Assembly: GCF_921293095.1 (NCBI RefSeq)
Contig: NC_060247.1
Span: 56,827,111-56,891,110 of the forward strand
Source: Ischnura elegans
Lineage: Eukaryota; Arthropoda; Insecta; Odonata; Coenagrionidae
Direction of reading: 5' to 3'
Length of the DNA stretch: 64,000 nt
Shown: positions 47,001-57,873 of the stretch, one piece after another
Layout of the letters: the number at the start of each line of letters is the position of its first letter
Numbering within the stretch: position 1 is the stretch's first letter
Notes under the pieces: model-generated
Told to the model about the DNA's origin: nothing
What the model saw: only the letters and a program-made list of their open reading frames with translations
Databases searched by the model: none
Position numbers and translations under genes: made by a program

Positions 47001-50000
47001 AGGAGGGGATTCGGTGGAACAGAGAGCGTTGAGAGATGGAGAGATGGAATCGCGGAATGTGAAGCAGAGAGTTGTTTCGTAAGGGGCGAGGAGGAATATG
47101 AAAACGTAAAAGAGGTAGAATTTTGTTTGTCTGTAGAGAACCGCTAAAGATTCTATGCAGAAACATGAGATCATATAAGACTTGTTATGTTAGATATCCA
47201 GAGGGAGGAAAGGATAGCATCACGGGCGTAATATCTGAGTGTGGAGATTCGATGGCGGGCTACAGCAAGAAAGAAGTTTACAGGACATTTGAGCAAGTTT
47301 AGAGTAGTGGGGCAGGCGGTAGACCAAACTGGTGAGCAGTATTCTAGTATGGGGAAAATACATCCGAAAAAACTGTTCTTAAAGCGGTGGGGTTGTGAAG
47401 GTCTGTTAGTCGATATAGCATACCAACAATGGCCATTGCTCTCTTCATGATCATCGAAATGTGATCCTGAAATTTTAATTTATCATCAAAGATCACACCT
47501 AGGTCGCAGTGGGAGGTTACAAGAGGGATAGGCTTATTTAAAAGGCTGTAAGAGTGTTTCAGGGGATTGTTTTTTAAAGTGAATGTCATCATCGCCGATT
47601 TAGAGGGGTTGACCCGCATCAGCCAAGTAGAGCACCATTTGAAGATAAAATTGAGTGCAGATTGAAGGGAATGTGAGTCGGTGGGGCGATCCACCTTTTT
47701 GAAAATCTTGCAATTGTCCATGTATAGCAGAACATTGCAGCCAAAAGGGCTAATGCCATCAGTAATATCGTCTATGAAGAGTGCAAATAGGAGGGGACCG
47801 AGGACGCTTCCCTGCGGTACACCAGATTTAACTCGATAGTATGAGGATGAGATGCCGTCAATCAATACCCATTGGTAACGTGAACTGAGGAAGCTGTTGA
47901 TCAGAGATAGAAACTTTGAATGTATATTGTAACGGTGTTTAAGTTTATGTATTAGTAATGTATGGTTAGCGGTGTCGAAGGCTTTGGAGAAGTCTACGTA
48001 GCAAACATCGAGCTGTGAGTTAGACTCAAAAGAGTCGATATGTAATATGGTGGTGCAGTACCGCAAGTTTAGAGAGACATGACCCACCGGGAAGGAAACC
48101 ATGCTGATGGGGGGATATGTAGGGGAGGGAGAAGTGAAGAAGACGACTATGTAGGATTCTCTCAAAAATAATGGACAGTACAGGTAGAATGGAAATCAGA
48201 TGATAAATTTCAACGATTCCTTTGAGGCCAGATTTTAAAATTGGTGTGACATTTGCGCTCCTCTATTGTTCAGGGAGCGCGCCAACGGAGAAGAACATAT
48301 TGAAGAGGATGGATATTGGGATCCAAAGGGTGTTGGCGGTGCGAGAGAAAAAGAGGGAGCTGATATTGTCAACCCATGGCCTTCGAGGAGGGCAGTGCCG
48401 TTAGAAAGGACAGAACTTCTTTAGGATCGGTGCAGATGGATGAAAGGGACTGGTGGCATATGGGTTGAAGCTTCAGGAGAGGGAGTGTTGGAGTGGCAGA
48501 GTTAAAGTTCGCACAAAAATACTCATTGAATACCCCCGGGCGCTCATCACAATGAGAAATCATTCCATTGCAGGACACAGAGGCAGGGATTCTGTGTGAC
48601 TTTCTTCTAGCATTAACGAGGGTCCAGAATCGTTTCGGATTGTCACGAATTCCAACAGAAATTTCCTGTATGTGGGTTTTGTAGTCTTGGCGAATGAGGA
48701 AGCATGCATGGTGCCGTAGTGTAACGAACAAGGCACGGGACAGGGGGCTAGGGTGTTTTTTCCAATGCTTCCAAGCCTTAAGTTTATTTCTCAGGGCAAG
48801 TGTTGCCTCCGGGGAATGCCAGATGGATCTTTTTTTGGATAGACTGCGAACTGAGACGAAATCGTCAATGGCAGCATGGAGAAGTACATAAAAGACTTCC
48901 GTGACGACTTCAGGAGACCCTCTCTCCAGGAGGGCCCAAGGAAGAAGTGAAAGTGCATGTTTAAGCTCTGGCCAAGCCGCTTTGTTCCATACTCTGAGGA
49001 CCCTGGGGGATGGGATGAAGGTGACCGTGGGGGGAGGGGGAGAACAAGGGAGCACTCGAGCGACTTGTGGTCAGATGTAAAAATGTTTCTCCCAACCTTC
49101 TCCCAACCAACAAATGTTTCCTTGTCATGTAAGAAGAACAGCTGGCACAAGTCCCTTTCTTCGTAAATCCATGAGAGATGCTGTTGATTTTCTTAGGTTC
49201 TGGTTTAAATACAATTTCTTTGCTTTGGAAGTAAACTTTCAGAAATTCCATTGATACTTCTAATTTTCACATTTTCTCCCAGTTATGTAATTTTATTACC
49301 AAACTGCAGCTTTTTTCTCTTTAATATGTACATGTAGTATTGTAGTGATTCATGGTATTAAAAATTATATCAAAACTCATGAAATACCAATTAAAGAAGG
49401 ACTCAGAGTTTGAAATAATGAAATAAAGAAAACATCTAAATCTTTGTTGAATGCCGGCCTGCAAACCTGGAGATTGTAGTTGAAAAACAGATATGTAGGT
49501 AGTTCTTGATATCTAATGGAAATTTTTGAATGAAATAATGTAGATTGTTACAGGGTGAAACTCTCCTTCTGATTACCTACTTTATGATAATTCATCCTGA
49601 ATGAAGGGTTTATCATTTCACTTTTACTACTCTACAATTGCAAAGTAAAACTCAAAACCCCGGTTATAACGCTGTGTATCATCAGGAGATGATGCTGATG
49701 ATACCGAATGTTGATGGTATTGAAACCAGAGGTATAAGTTTCGTTGTGTAATTGTGGTGTTTTGTGAAAGCAAGATAATTCTTAGCATTCTTTGTTAATT
49801 GTAAAATGCTATGAGTAATTAAAAATAGATTGATTTCAAAGTGGTTTGCTTTATTTTCAGTGCATATACGAAGTTAGAATGAAAACAGGTCCACAGATCA
49901 ATGAAGAGTATGAGCGAATAACTCCATCTGGAAGTAATGTGACTGTGAGTATGTAATTTGTATTTCTTCAAAGATAAAATGCTTGGTTAGAAAATCATCC

Positions 50001-53000
50001 TTTGTAAAAATTTCACTTTTGTGCTTTATGTGATTTTTTTTAAGGTTGATTATACTGCTTCTTCTATAGAATTTTAATTTTAAAGCATATGATTCCAGTT
50101 ACCTATTGATTTGGTAATTTGTGAGAAAGGGGAAAGAAATGAAATTTTTGTGTCAAGGATTACTCTGGGGTTTCACGTATTGCATTATTGTAGTAAGGTT
50201 AGAAGTAGAAAAAAATTCTCATAAAGCCATCTCCTATGGCCTTCGTTTATCTGCACCTTTCTCCTAATGTTCTTCCATTTCTTGTCATAAGACTGCTATC
50301 TGTCACTACCTGTCTCTTACTCATTGTATGTTTGTTTACTTTTTCAGATTACTAATGGAGATGTTCAAGGTCCCAAGCTTGTTGCTTTCAAGCATCATCG
50401 TGCCCATAGAACTGATGTTTCCCTGCGAGTTCTAGTCCCAGATTCTTCCTTGCTATCTGATATGAGGGTTGCATTAGTTCGTCATGAAGGTGCTGACCAT
50501 GCTGGGACTGATGATGCTGATGATCTTGCTGAATCTTCTTCAAGGGTGAGTTTGACATGTCACCTAATAATTTGAAATTTACTTTCATTGGCTAGATACT
50601 CAAGGAACATTTTCACAATTTGTGTACATTGAATAACTTTTGGAAGCTCAAGCTTCTATTTGTTATGAAACTGGTTTACTGTCATTTAATTTAAAATTAA
50701 TTTATTCATTCACTAGTAGGAGAACTTAGCTTGCTGTTCTCCTAACTGTGAATGTATAAGTTTTCCGTTGAAATGTTGTGAAATAACTTAATGTTAGTAT
50801 GTAATCCAATTTTGGACATAATGAAGATATATTCAAAAGTGAAAATCTCTTTGGGCTGTATGCATCCTATAGAAGGAAGAGATTGAGTGACAGAAACTGT
50901 GGTTGTGATTGCCTCTCCAATGATGCAAGTCCTAAGACCCCAATTTCACGATTTGGACTGCATCATATGCTCAGCAGTCCAGCAACACCTCGTCCGGTAG
51001 TGCCCACAAATATTCATTGGGAGGAATGGCGCCCTGGTAGCTTAACTGGCTAAAGCACTCGAGCGGAAATCGGGGGATCCGGGTTCGAATCCTGGTCACT
51101 GCGAATGATTTTTTCTCTATTGATTTTTTGCAGTACGTAAAAATTTATTTTGGTGTCAATGAAAAATAGTTAGGTGCATAAAATTTTTTGTAATACTTTG
51201 TTAAACTTTGCCGAAAGGGAGTTTCAACTAATACCTGGTGTTTGAGAGTTGAAGTGATGCATATGTTATCTTTAATGAATGTTATGATTACCGCAGACTA
51301 TCGTTATTACGAAGTTCACGGGACTGTAAAACCAGAAATAACGAAGTTCGTGTGAACGCTTCTTTTAGGAATCGTCGAAAAAATCGCACATGATGAACGC
51401 CATTAAAGTACGCAGAGATATTGATAAACAGGAAAATTCGTTTCAGTTTCTCAACAGGAGACTGCGGCATGATGTAATTGAGGGTTGATATCTTACCGAA
51501 TAGAGTAAGTCCGATATACAACCTAGTTGCATTCCATTACCTTGATCCTAAGTTGATAAACCTACGGTCCGGCCTCTGAGAGTTGTCCGATGACAGGCAG
51601 AATGGTCTAGGTCGGGGCAGCATTGCCAGGTAAGAAAGAGAAACACCTACAAAGGGCTCCGTGAAGAAAGGAGCTGGAAGGGACGACGAGCGTGAAGGAC
51701 CCAGAGGAAGAATCACTTGTTTTGGTGATTCGAAGAAAGGGCATGTTTTGGTGGATCAGGCTTATTTCGATGCTCTTTATGCATTTGACAACAATGTATG
51801 ACTAGGCGATGGTGTGAGGTGCGTTTGGGGGACAACGATTGGCTGTAAACTGTACTGGCGCAGGGTTATCCGCCCCTCCTATTGTGCCATCATTGGACAA
51901 CTCTCACCGGCTGGACTGTATGCAAGGCATCGAGGAGTACAGTTATCCTGCAGAATGCAACATTGCATAAAAATTGTGCGCTAACTCACAATTGTGTTGA
52001 ACTGATCTAGCTGGGCATGCAACGCCGCCATAGCCGAAAAAAATTGCTCTCCGTGGCAAGGAAGAATGGGTGAAACACTGAACAGTTCCTAACTTCACAC
52101 CGGATCCATTGATACTTCAGATTATGCCCTGAGTGCGAGTTCCTCTATGCCGCACCGCGTAGCAACGGCCAAATCAAAAGGAGCCAAATTCAAATTTTGA
52201 ATTCTGGTACCTGTGAAAGTTTGTAAATCGTATGCACGTAGGAAGAGGACTAACTGTACATCAATTCTATGAGCTGTAATGAGTCGGTCACCATGATTCC
52301 CCAGGAATGAAGCTTATTATATGACGTTGCGTGCATGGTGAAGAAAGAACCATAATTGACATGAACCATCTTTGTCACAGTACATGAGGAGAACGTAAAC
52401 TTGGCACGATTATTAAAACGTAGCACAGTGAACATCCACCTAAATGCCATTGCTTATGCGTGGAACTTAGTTATAAAGTTCATTTCGTAACCACCGGGAT
52501 CGGGACTTAGGTTCGTAATTTCGTAAAAACGGAAATTTCATAATACGTTTCTTTTACTATAGATTGGATAGGCCTTTTCGTCGGGACCATCGATTTGCTT
52601 CAGAATAACGAGGACTTTGTAATAATGTTGTTCGTATTAACGAAAGTCTACTGTAAATAAATATTGTTTAGATATATATCTTTTTACTCCTTATTTATTG
52701 AACTTGTCTGCAAAAAATATTTTTTACGCTTTTCAAAGTTGATGAAAATTTATGTCAGTGGTTAATGTTACAAGGAATTTTTATTTTATTATCTTATAAT
52801 GATAAGCAAGTTGGATTGGTGTATGCATCAGGTACACAATATTTTTTGTCTGTCGTAGGTTGTTCATGTTGTGGGACTAGAGCGGTGGGCAGTTGGAGGT
52901 AGTAGTGCTGAGGCTGGTGCCATGATCCTGTTCCCTCCGATAGTGTCTGATGGACGTCTGCACAGTCTTCGTCTTGAATCAATTCATGGTGGGGCTGCAG

Positions 53001-55075
53001 CCCTGCGAGCCACATTCCCACGGCCCACTGTGTCTTTCCGAGCTGACTCATTCCACAAACATTTCACTTTGAAGTAAGTACTATGTGGGGAGTAAATATT
53101 GTTGGTATTTATCCATCAATATTTAATGGGATTTAGCATTTGGTTTTTTCATTATTACCATATAATATCAATAAGAGTTTTGCAATTGCCATTTATTATG
53201 CATTTAATTTAATATTCATTTTAGAATTTAGTTAATGTTGGAATACCTACGTTTCTGAAATGATAAGAAATGGCTGGAGAAAGGTTATTTTCTTGAAACT
53301 CTGTGTCCTTGCTGGGACATTGTATTATATTGTATTATTCTAGGTTTAAGTTCTTGCCATAATGAATGTGCCAAAATACTATCCTTTGGTGGAAGTGCTA
53401 TATTTTATGTTTTTGTCGGTTTCTGAGTCAAAATTAAAAATTATAACTGTCACTTCCGTCAATACTGAAATAATTCGTTATCTTCCTGTAAATTCTCCTT
53501 TTTATACCCGGCAATGTGGAGATGCTAGTGCTAATATAACAGTATTAGTTGGTGGACAAATTAAGTTCTCGCATTTTATTTTTATTCTGAAATTAGGTTA
53601 TAAAAATGCACTTAGTCAAATCTGTTACATTTTTCATTGCTGTTTCCTTTGCTATCCCTATAATGGGAGGACTCTGGAACATTGGACTGGGTATCCAACG
53701 ATTTCCATTGGCTTTATATATCTGTATAAAATAGTGCATCCTGGGATTTCTGAGGGCTTTTCATTACTTGAGCTCTTTTCCTTTGCTTGGCTGGTGTTCT
53801 CCACTCTTGTGTCCTGTAGACTTGCTGTTTGATTCCTTTTGCTCATAAGTGATTGATCTGGTGATAGATGCTAATTTTGTCAATTGTTTTGACTTGGTAT
53901 GTGTGAAGAAAGCAGTCTAGCTCAGTTATATTTTGCTGTAATATTGGAAACTACTCAATATGTAATATTTCTCAATTTCCAAAAGAAAGCATGTGGTCAG
54001 TGGGCTCTCCATTGTGACTATTTTTTATTACATCACTTTGCCTTTTACAATTTTAATGCCTTTATTTGCCAAAAACATCACCTTGCTTGCTTTTAAGTGT
54101 TATTGCTGTTAAGCTATTGAAAATTACAAATCCATCAGTAATTGAATCAAAATCTATTCAAAAAGCTTTTCCTTTGCTCGACCGAATACTCAATTGGAGA
54201 TAAAAATAGACCTCAAGTAGTTGTGGTTAAAGGTCACATGATTGTCTTGATGGATATGTGCATCCGAGTGAAGTTATAATTTAGAGGTTCATAGGAATCT
54301 TTGCGACTGCTCATTGATAGATTTTTGTTATCTTAATCAGTAGATTTGCTTGTATATTAATTCTGAAAGTTAAGAGTCAGATGAGAAGAGAAACAGATGG
54401 AAGGTGATAGCTGAAAGTGTGATTTATGTATTTAAATGCTGTCTTTAAATGTTATTCATCTGTCCCATTATGTGATGGTGACATCTAATAATATGGTAAA
54501 TTAATGCAAAAAGATGCAGGATTGATAAAATGTGGCAGCTTCGGTGAAAATTTGATGTACCTATTGTAAAAGTATCATCAAAAGAAAAAAGTCTATAAAA
54601 ATAGGATTTTCATGGATCTGGATGTTTCCTTTCTTCCCTCTCTTGAACAATTTAGACATCATTGGCCATAAAGCCAATCTGTAAGAGTGAATATTATTCG
54701 AGTAAGGACAGAAGATTGAAGAATTATGTATACCTTTGTGATCAATTGTTCTATTGTAGATATGACCCAGGTGTGAGAGATGAAGGTGTGGTTGGCGTAG
54801 GTGCCCGGGTCGGAGGTGGGAGTGGAGAAGGTCCGCACCCAGCTCTTCCATTGGCTCTTCCACTTTTCATGTTGCTTGGTGTCGGAGTTGCTCATTGGAG
54901 GAGGCTGAGGCCAGAGGGCGAGGGAGGTAGTGGGGCATCCACGACTGGATTGGGAGCGGAATCTGGGGGCGGTCGGGGTGGGCGTGGCGTCAGCTCAGAA
55001 GTGGGTGTCGGCGGGGATGGAGCTGGCTTGGAGAGGACTCAGGGCAGGAAGAAAGCCAAGCCACGCAAAGCGTAA
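29068..55075 (+). CDS. NOMO: Nodal modulator (NOMO/pM5), ER translocon-associated protein
   Basis: NOMO is a type I ER membrane protein built of lumenal Ig-like/carboxypeptidase-regulatory-type beta domains; with nicalin and TMEM147 it forms the BOS part of the multipass translocon. Sixteen in-frame exons: 29068-29219, 29575-29674, 29750-29878, 31703-31953, 32444-32708, 35510-35675, 36705-37002, 38038-38689, 42545-42814, 43387-43591, 45417-45639, 46354-46531, 49861-49944, 50348-50545, 52859-53073 and 54760-55075, giving 1,233 aa (human 1,222). Landmarks: signal peptide (about 1-20), GCGGFLKSDIDLNFS, DCAPNNGYYFLPLYD, PPVGWSFEP, FRQTGYSASI, REGYVLT-like KEGYVLTPI, PLAGVLLSLSGAE, YFLRPMMKEYSFDPPSEM, one C-terminal membrane helix (about 1156-1175) and a Gly-rich basic tail. 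The charged coiled insert of human NOMO before the 'RPWARELLF' region is absent. Exons 7 and 10 use GTTTG donors. Start: first ATG giving a signal peptide. Confidence 0.96.
30179..30221 (-). ncRNA. Hammerhead-ribozyme-like motif (Penelope type)
   Basis: Read on the minus strand, TGTAC and GTACA close a 5-bp stem I. Inside come CAGACAA (the core consensus is CUGANGA; two positions differ), a GATGT/ACGTC stem II, GAAA, a tiny stem III (ACC/GGT), and GTC, the canonical cleavage triplet. An A/T-rich AAATATTTATGCGGATTAAC stretch follows, as at other copies in this window. The order and short stem III fit the type I hammerheads of Penelope-like elements. The core changes make activity doubtful. Confidence 0.45.
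30961..31079 (+). repeat. Long hairpin carrying a hammerhead-like core
   Basis: Arms 30961-30986 and 31054-31079 are inverted repeats matching at 25 of 26 positions (AATTGCAGTAAAGTTTTCT). Directly after the left arm comes CTGATGA (30987-30993), then GATG/CATC pairing, GAAA (31014-31017), and CGCTGG pairing with CCGGTG (31046-31051 region). That is the hammerhead order: stem I, CUGAUGA, stem II, GAAA, stem III, stem I'. The base opposite the last A of GAAA is C rather than U, and there is a bulged C in stem II, so it is degenerate. It lies in NOMO intron 3. Confidence 0.55.
31205..31330 (+). mobile_element. tRNA-derived SINE head
   Basis: TAGCCTGGATAGTGTAGAGG (A-box-like) is followed about 40 bases on by GGCTTGATTCC (one or two changes from a B box). 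No full tRNA fold or discriminator is evident, so it is read as a SINE remnant in NOMO intron 3. Confidence 0.4.
32769..33075 (+). mobile_element. tRNA-derived SINE with conserved core
   Basis: The head TTGGTGTGGTGGAAGAAGTG, B box GGTTCAAATCC (32825-32835), core GGGACGTTAAGTCGTGGTCC (32921-32940) and a 3' body ending near CAAATACCTTACCATT agree in order with the minus-strand copy at 1311-1525. It sits only about 60 bases downstream of NOMO exon 5. Confidence 0.75.
33754..33839. repeat. Foldback repeat
   Basis: GCATTGTGACTGCCATTTGT and its partner ACAGATGGCGATCACGATGC are the outer parts of roughly 36-base inverted arms with a loop of about 14 bases. Probably a small MITE or a transposon end; NOMO intron 5. 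Confidence 0.5.
33950..34225 (+). mobile_element. Pogo-like element fragment, right end
   Basis: TGAACAGTTCCTGATTTCAC, ATGCCC, GCGAGTTCCT, GGCCAA and GAAATTCTGG occur in the order found at about 52075-52210 in the pogo-like element. The segment ends with ATAGAGGACTCACTG (34211-34225), a pogo-type terminus in inverse form. The left end was not located. NOMO intron 5. Confidence 0.55.
35935..36020 (-). mobile_element. Penelope-type terminal motif with hammerhead-like core (degenerate)
   Basis: On the minus strand GGTACGCATTGCC (a short stem II) is followed by GAAAC, TATGGTC (with the GTC triplet), GGTTTAAATAAAA and GTGTGTGGAAA. The succession matches 21780-21865 and 30121-30221. The CUGANGA box is not recognisable, so the motif is presumably dead. 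NOMO intron 6. Confidence 0.4.
38857..39197. repeat. Near-palindromic foldback MITE
   Basis: The whole segment folds back on itself: CAGTGCCGTGATGTC (39006-39020 region) faces GACATCACGGCACTG, and pairing continues outward through GGATTGGAAGTGA/TCACTTCCAATC, GCAGCATGACT/AGTCATGCTGTGC and CCGAATG/CATTTGG to about the limits given. Outer boundaries are approximate. No coding; NOMO intron 8, 170 bases after exon 8. Confidence 0.8.
41102..41736. mobile_element. hAT-type element with CAGGGTTCCCAC ends
   Basis: The left terminus CAGGGTTCCCACTCA and right terminus TGAGTGTGGGAACCCTG are inverted. Subterminal GTGAAAACCTTAAAACCGTGA-like motifs recur in direct and inverted form at both ends (CCGTGAATT, CGTGAATTT, CCGCGAAAACC). 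These termini are typical of hAT elements. No transposase is seen in the 635 bp, and the 8-bp duplication is not obvious. NOMO intron 8. Confidence 0.75.
44272..44633. mobile_element. Possible piggyBac-type MITE
   Basis: TTAA flanks both sides (44268-44271 and 44634-44637), with CCTTCCGT inside left and GATAAGGG inside right, only loosely inverted. It may be coincidence in AT-rich DNA. NOMO intron 10. Confidence 0.25.
46733..49250 (-). mobile_element. 5'-truncated LINE, antisense in NOMO intron 12
   Basis: Read on the minus strand from about 49.25 kb: end of the endonuclease domain (TSDHKSLECSL), the endonuclease-RT linker (48369-49055; SIWHSPEATLALRNKLKAWK), an ANVTPILKSGLKG / SILPVL block (48200-48290), and the RT (47344-48165) with YVDFSKAFDTANHTLL, SGVPQGSVLGPLLFALFIDD and YMDN where YADD is expected. 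The C-terminal region (46888-47166; SQRSLFHRIPSLFNS) follows, then a 3' tail of repeated AAAT units at 46735-46750. Frameshifts separate these blocks (about 48.2-48.4 kb, near 47.35 kb) and the second catalytic Asp is Asn, so it is inactive. The family is of the Jockey/CR1 type; the 5' part of the endonuclease and any ORF1 are missing. Confidence 0.85.
50640..51020. other. NOMO intron 14, left part
   Basis: Nothing recognised before the SINE at 51025. Confidence 0.35.
51025..51110 (+). mobile_element. tRNA-derived SINE head with intact A and B boxes
   Basis: TAGCTTAACTGG (51038-51049) fits the polymerase III A box and GGTTCGAATCC (51082-51092) is a perfect B box, 32 bases apart. The 5' and 3' ends (GCGCCCTGG, CACTGCGAATG) do not pair as an acceptor stem, so it is a SINE head and not a tRNA gene. 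It is the least decayed tRNA-like sequence in the window. Confidence 0.65.
51291..52653. mobile_element. Pogo/Tigger-type element, 1.36 kb
   Basis: The left end CCGCAGACTATCGTTATTAC and complement of the right end CAGTAGACTTTCGTTAATAC agree at 16 of 20, with further matching CGAA, and TA flanks both sides (51289-51290 and 52654-52655). Parts of its interior recur at 22515-22580 and 33950-34225. No intact transposase frame is present. NOMO intron 14. Confidence 0.8.
53074..54759. other. NOMO intron 15
   Basis: AT-rich, with a 156-codon open frame (53362-53832) that has no recognisable family or splice continuity. No element identified. Confidence 0.4.
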
Positions 55076-55207
55076 ACAAGTGTGTGATTTTTTTAAATGA
55101 AGACCATCTGGTTGTGATATTTGGTCACTCATGTCTGGATCCTCTTCACAGTCACGTATTGTTTTTTTTTTGTTGGTCATTCATGAGACTTTTGTGGCAA
55201 TTGTTTC

Positions 55208-55213
55208 AATAAA
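55208..55213 (+). promoter_or_regulatory. NOMO polyadenylation signal
   Basis: AATAAA, 133 bases after the NOMO stop codon, followed within 20 bases by another AATAAA-like TTAATAAAA. Confidence 0.55.
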
Positions 55214-55239
55214 GTATTATTTAATAAAAAATCTCTTAT

Positions 55240-57250
55240 TTGAGTATGCTATAGGATGTGTGGAGCTCTTTTTCGTACAAGTTTTACGAACCTGCCTGAG
55301 GTTATTATTACATTGTTATGCGATTTAGAATATTAGATTGGATTTAAATTATTAGATTGAGCTGTGGGTATTGTAGTTTTTCTCCTATATTTTTATTGCT
55401 TGCAGATTTCTGTTTTTTAAAGGTTTGCACAATACTCCATGGTAAGGAGGGTGAGTGTTGTTTGTGGTCTTTTTCTACATGGTACGTACTTCTGTATGCC
55501 ATGAATGGAGGTGGAAGGGCCGTCATTGTAGAAATGAGACTCTCCTATCTTAGACCTTGGTAATTGCATTTGTACTATGGTTAATTGGACCTCATGACAT
55601 TTGCTGTCATGGCTCATGATCAATATTGACGAAATTGGCAACAAAGTTTTAGCAAGGACTGAGTGAGAGCATCTTAGGCTTAAATTAGATTTAAGTGTTT
55701 GTAAGGCATGTTCATTTAGATTTCCCTATAATTCTTCAGAGTATGTATTAATTGAAGCCTATATGGAAGCTTTTGTCTCTCTGTTGACCTAAGGGAATGA
55801 GAAAAGTTTTCGGTTGACTATGAAACTTTTCGGTTACACTAATCCTTGAATGCATACACCTTAACTATATTTGTATACAACATTAATTTGTAGCCCAACA
55901 ATATAGGTTTCAGTTTAGTAGGTATATGCTTTCAATATGGCTTTGGCAGTACTTGCATTTATGAATGTTCCTCCAGAAAAGTTACATTTGATTAAGCAGT
56001 GGAAGGGCTTGGCTTTTAGGATTGAGAAATTTTCTGTCTTCAAAAGTGAGCTGTGGTCCACCATTTTAAGAATGCTTTTGGTCTTGCTCAGTCAGAATAT
56101 TAGTATTATTAGTTTCTGTTCAAATTTGGTGGTTTTGTCATTCCGTGTGATATGCTCCCTGGTGGCTGTAACTGATACTGGTCTCAGTCTAATCCCCAGG
56201 TTGCAAAGTCCCAGAAATAAGCTGTGCCGAAACCCAGGATAGTGCAAGTGCAAAATTCTTGAGGTATTCTGCTGGGAGGGCTTCACAATAACCTAGCGAG
56301 AACGGGGGATGCGGTGGCTAGAATGGTGGCTGTCCCGTCTTCCTTCACTTCCCATCCACCCGCTCCCATTGGCAGTGCCACCTAGAGTAGCACCACCTTT
56401 TATCTGTGGCTAGGAGATGAACTTAGGCATGACCGTACAGTGCCCGTACCGTTTCATCATTGTCTGAAACTTGAAAGGGAGATTTAGCTGTGCAGCGAAC
56501 GTATTAAGTTTATATTTGATACACTCACTTCTTCCAGTTTGTTATTCATTCATCCAGTTTATTTTGGTGCTCTGTAACTGATAACAATAATTGCATATTA
56601 ATGTTATTGAAGTGGGGAGTGGCAGACTAGGGGTCTAATTTTCAAATCCTTGGTTAAGCCATCAGATACTTCCAAATCCAGAACTTCCAGAAGTTCTAAG
56701 TGGCCCAGGGAAAGAAGCAGAACTCCCCATCCAGATTGTGTTATATTTACATACCTGTGGCATAGCATGATCTCAACCAAGAATGGATGATTGTGATTTT
56801 ACTTTGAAGGTAACATTTTACAGTGATTCATATCATTAATATTACGCACTAATATTAATGTTCAGTAAAATATATGTATACGTTATCAAATGGTCTGGAA
56901 AGATGTGGAATCAGTCTTGAGGGTGAAGAAAATTCAGGGAATTGAAAACCAATGCTTGAGTGGGCACCAAGTGACTGAACCAATTAGTTGGGGGTGGGGC
57001 TTAAGGATCTGCTAATATATTGCATTGCTTGAATGTAGGGCAGGTTAGATACCCAAGTCGAATTTGAATTATTGTTGGAAATCTCACCATCTCCCCCGGA
57101 TCTGTGTATGAGGAGTGGGGGAAATGGAAATTACCTTTGGGCATCCAATGGCAGCCCTGCGCAGAGTGAAAACCTTAAAAAGCCTATTAATGATAATCTG
57201 CTAAGTAAGTATGTGTACATACAAGGGGGGATAGCGTGATTCGTATACAG
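55240..57250. other. Intergenic DNA after NOMO
   Basis: No gene seen. At 56305-56400 and 56610-56720 there are decayed SINE-like stretches (GGATGCGGTGGCTAGAATGG; AATCCTTGGTTAAGCC, cf. the SINE near 13670). Confidence 0.4.
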
Positions 57251-57261
57251 GCAATCAAGGT

Positions 57262-57577
57262 TAGGGGCACAGCCGGGAATTAAGGCTTGGGGGAGTTTTA
57301 GGCAAAACTAATACTGGGAAGTCTGGGGGTATGGGATACCCACGAAGGGACGAGGGAGGTGCGGGGGCCCTCCCACAGAAATTTTTTAAGATGAATGGTT
57401 CAAAATGGTGAGTTTTACGGCTGTGAATAGTTTGATGTTTTTCTTGTGAGTCATCCGTCCCCCTAAAATTAGTTCCTAAATTTGTCACATTAATATATTT
57501 TTGATAAAAAATATTCTCTGAGGTCTGGAGGGGGGGTTTATCCCAAAGAACCCCCCCCACCTCTAAGTGCGCCACTG
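57262..57577 (-). mobile_element. hAT MITE, subfamily B, copy 2
   Basis: In reverse orientation: the right edge is the complement of CAGTGGCGCACTTA, and the left edge TAGGGGCACAGCCGGGAATT is the complement of the usual AATTCCTAGCTGCGCCCCTG. Flanking octamers ATCAAGGT and ATTCAGGT agree at 6 of 8. Interior blocks match copies at 28310 and 58994. Confidence 0.8.
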
Positions 57578-57716
57578 ATTCAGGTGCGGATAAGGACATT
57601 ATTTTGGTGGTGGGAGGAGGAGGTTGGGCCAGCTGCTCATTACATTCGATGACGCCTTAGTGGTATGCAACTTTTCTTTTAGTGATGATGCATCTGAGAT
57701 ACATATATGCTTAGAC

Positions 57717-57873
57717 CAGTGGCGTTTAGACAATAATAAATTACTTTTAAACAATGTTTTTTGAATTGAAGAAATAAAACCTTTCATTCGATAGTAACTC
57801 GAAAGAACACTACGATTTAAATTTTTTCGGAAATTACACGGGGCAGTCGCCATCTCCCTATATTTTGCCACTG
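57717..57873. mobile_element. Short hAT-like MITE
   Basis: CAGTGGCGTTTA at the left and TATTTTGCCACTG at the right are inverted at their outer bases, enclosing 157 bp. Flanking octamers do not match well, so boundaries and superfamily are tentative. Confidence 0.4.

Noticed and set aside
51025-51110. A genuine tRNA gene
   Set aside because: A and B boxes are good, but the acceptor ends do not pair and sequence continues as a SINE.
53362-53832. 156-codon frame in NOMO intron 15
   Set aside because: AT-rich, no homology, no splice signals joining it to NOMO in frame; NOMO exons 15 and 16 join cleanly without it.
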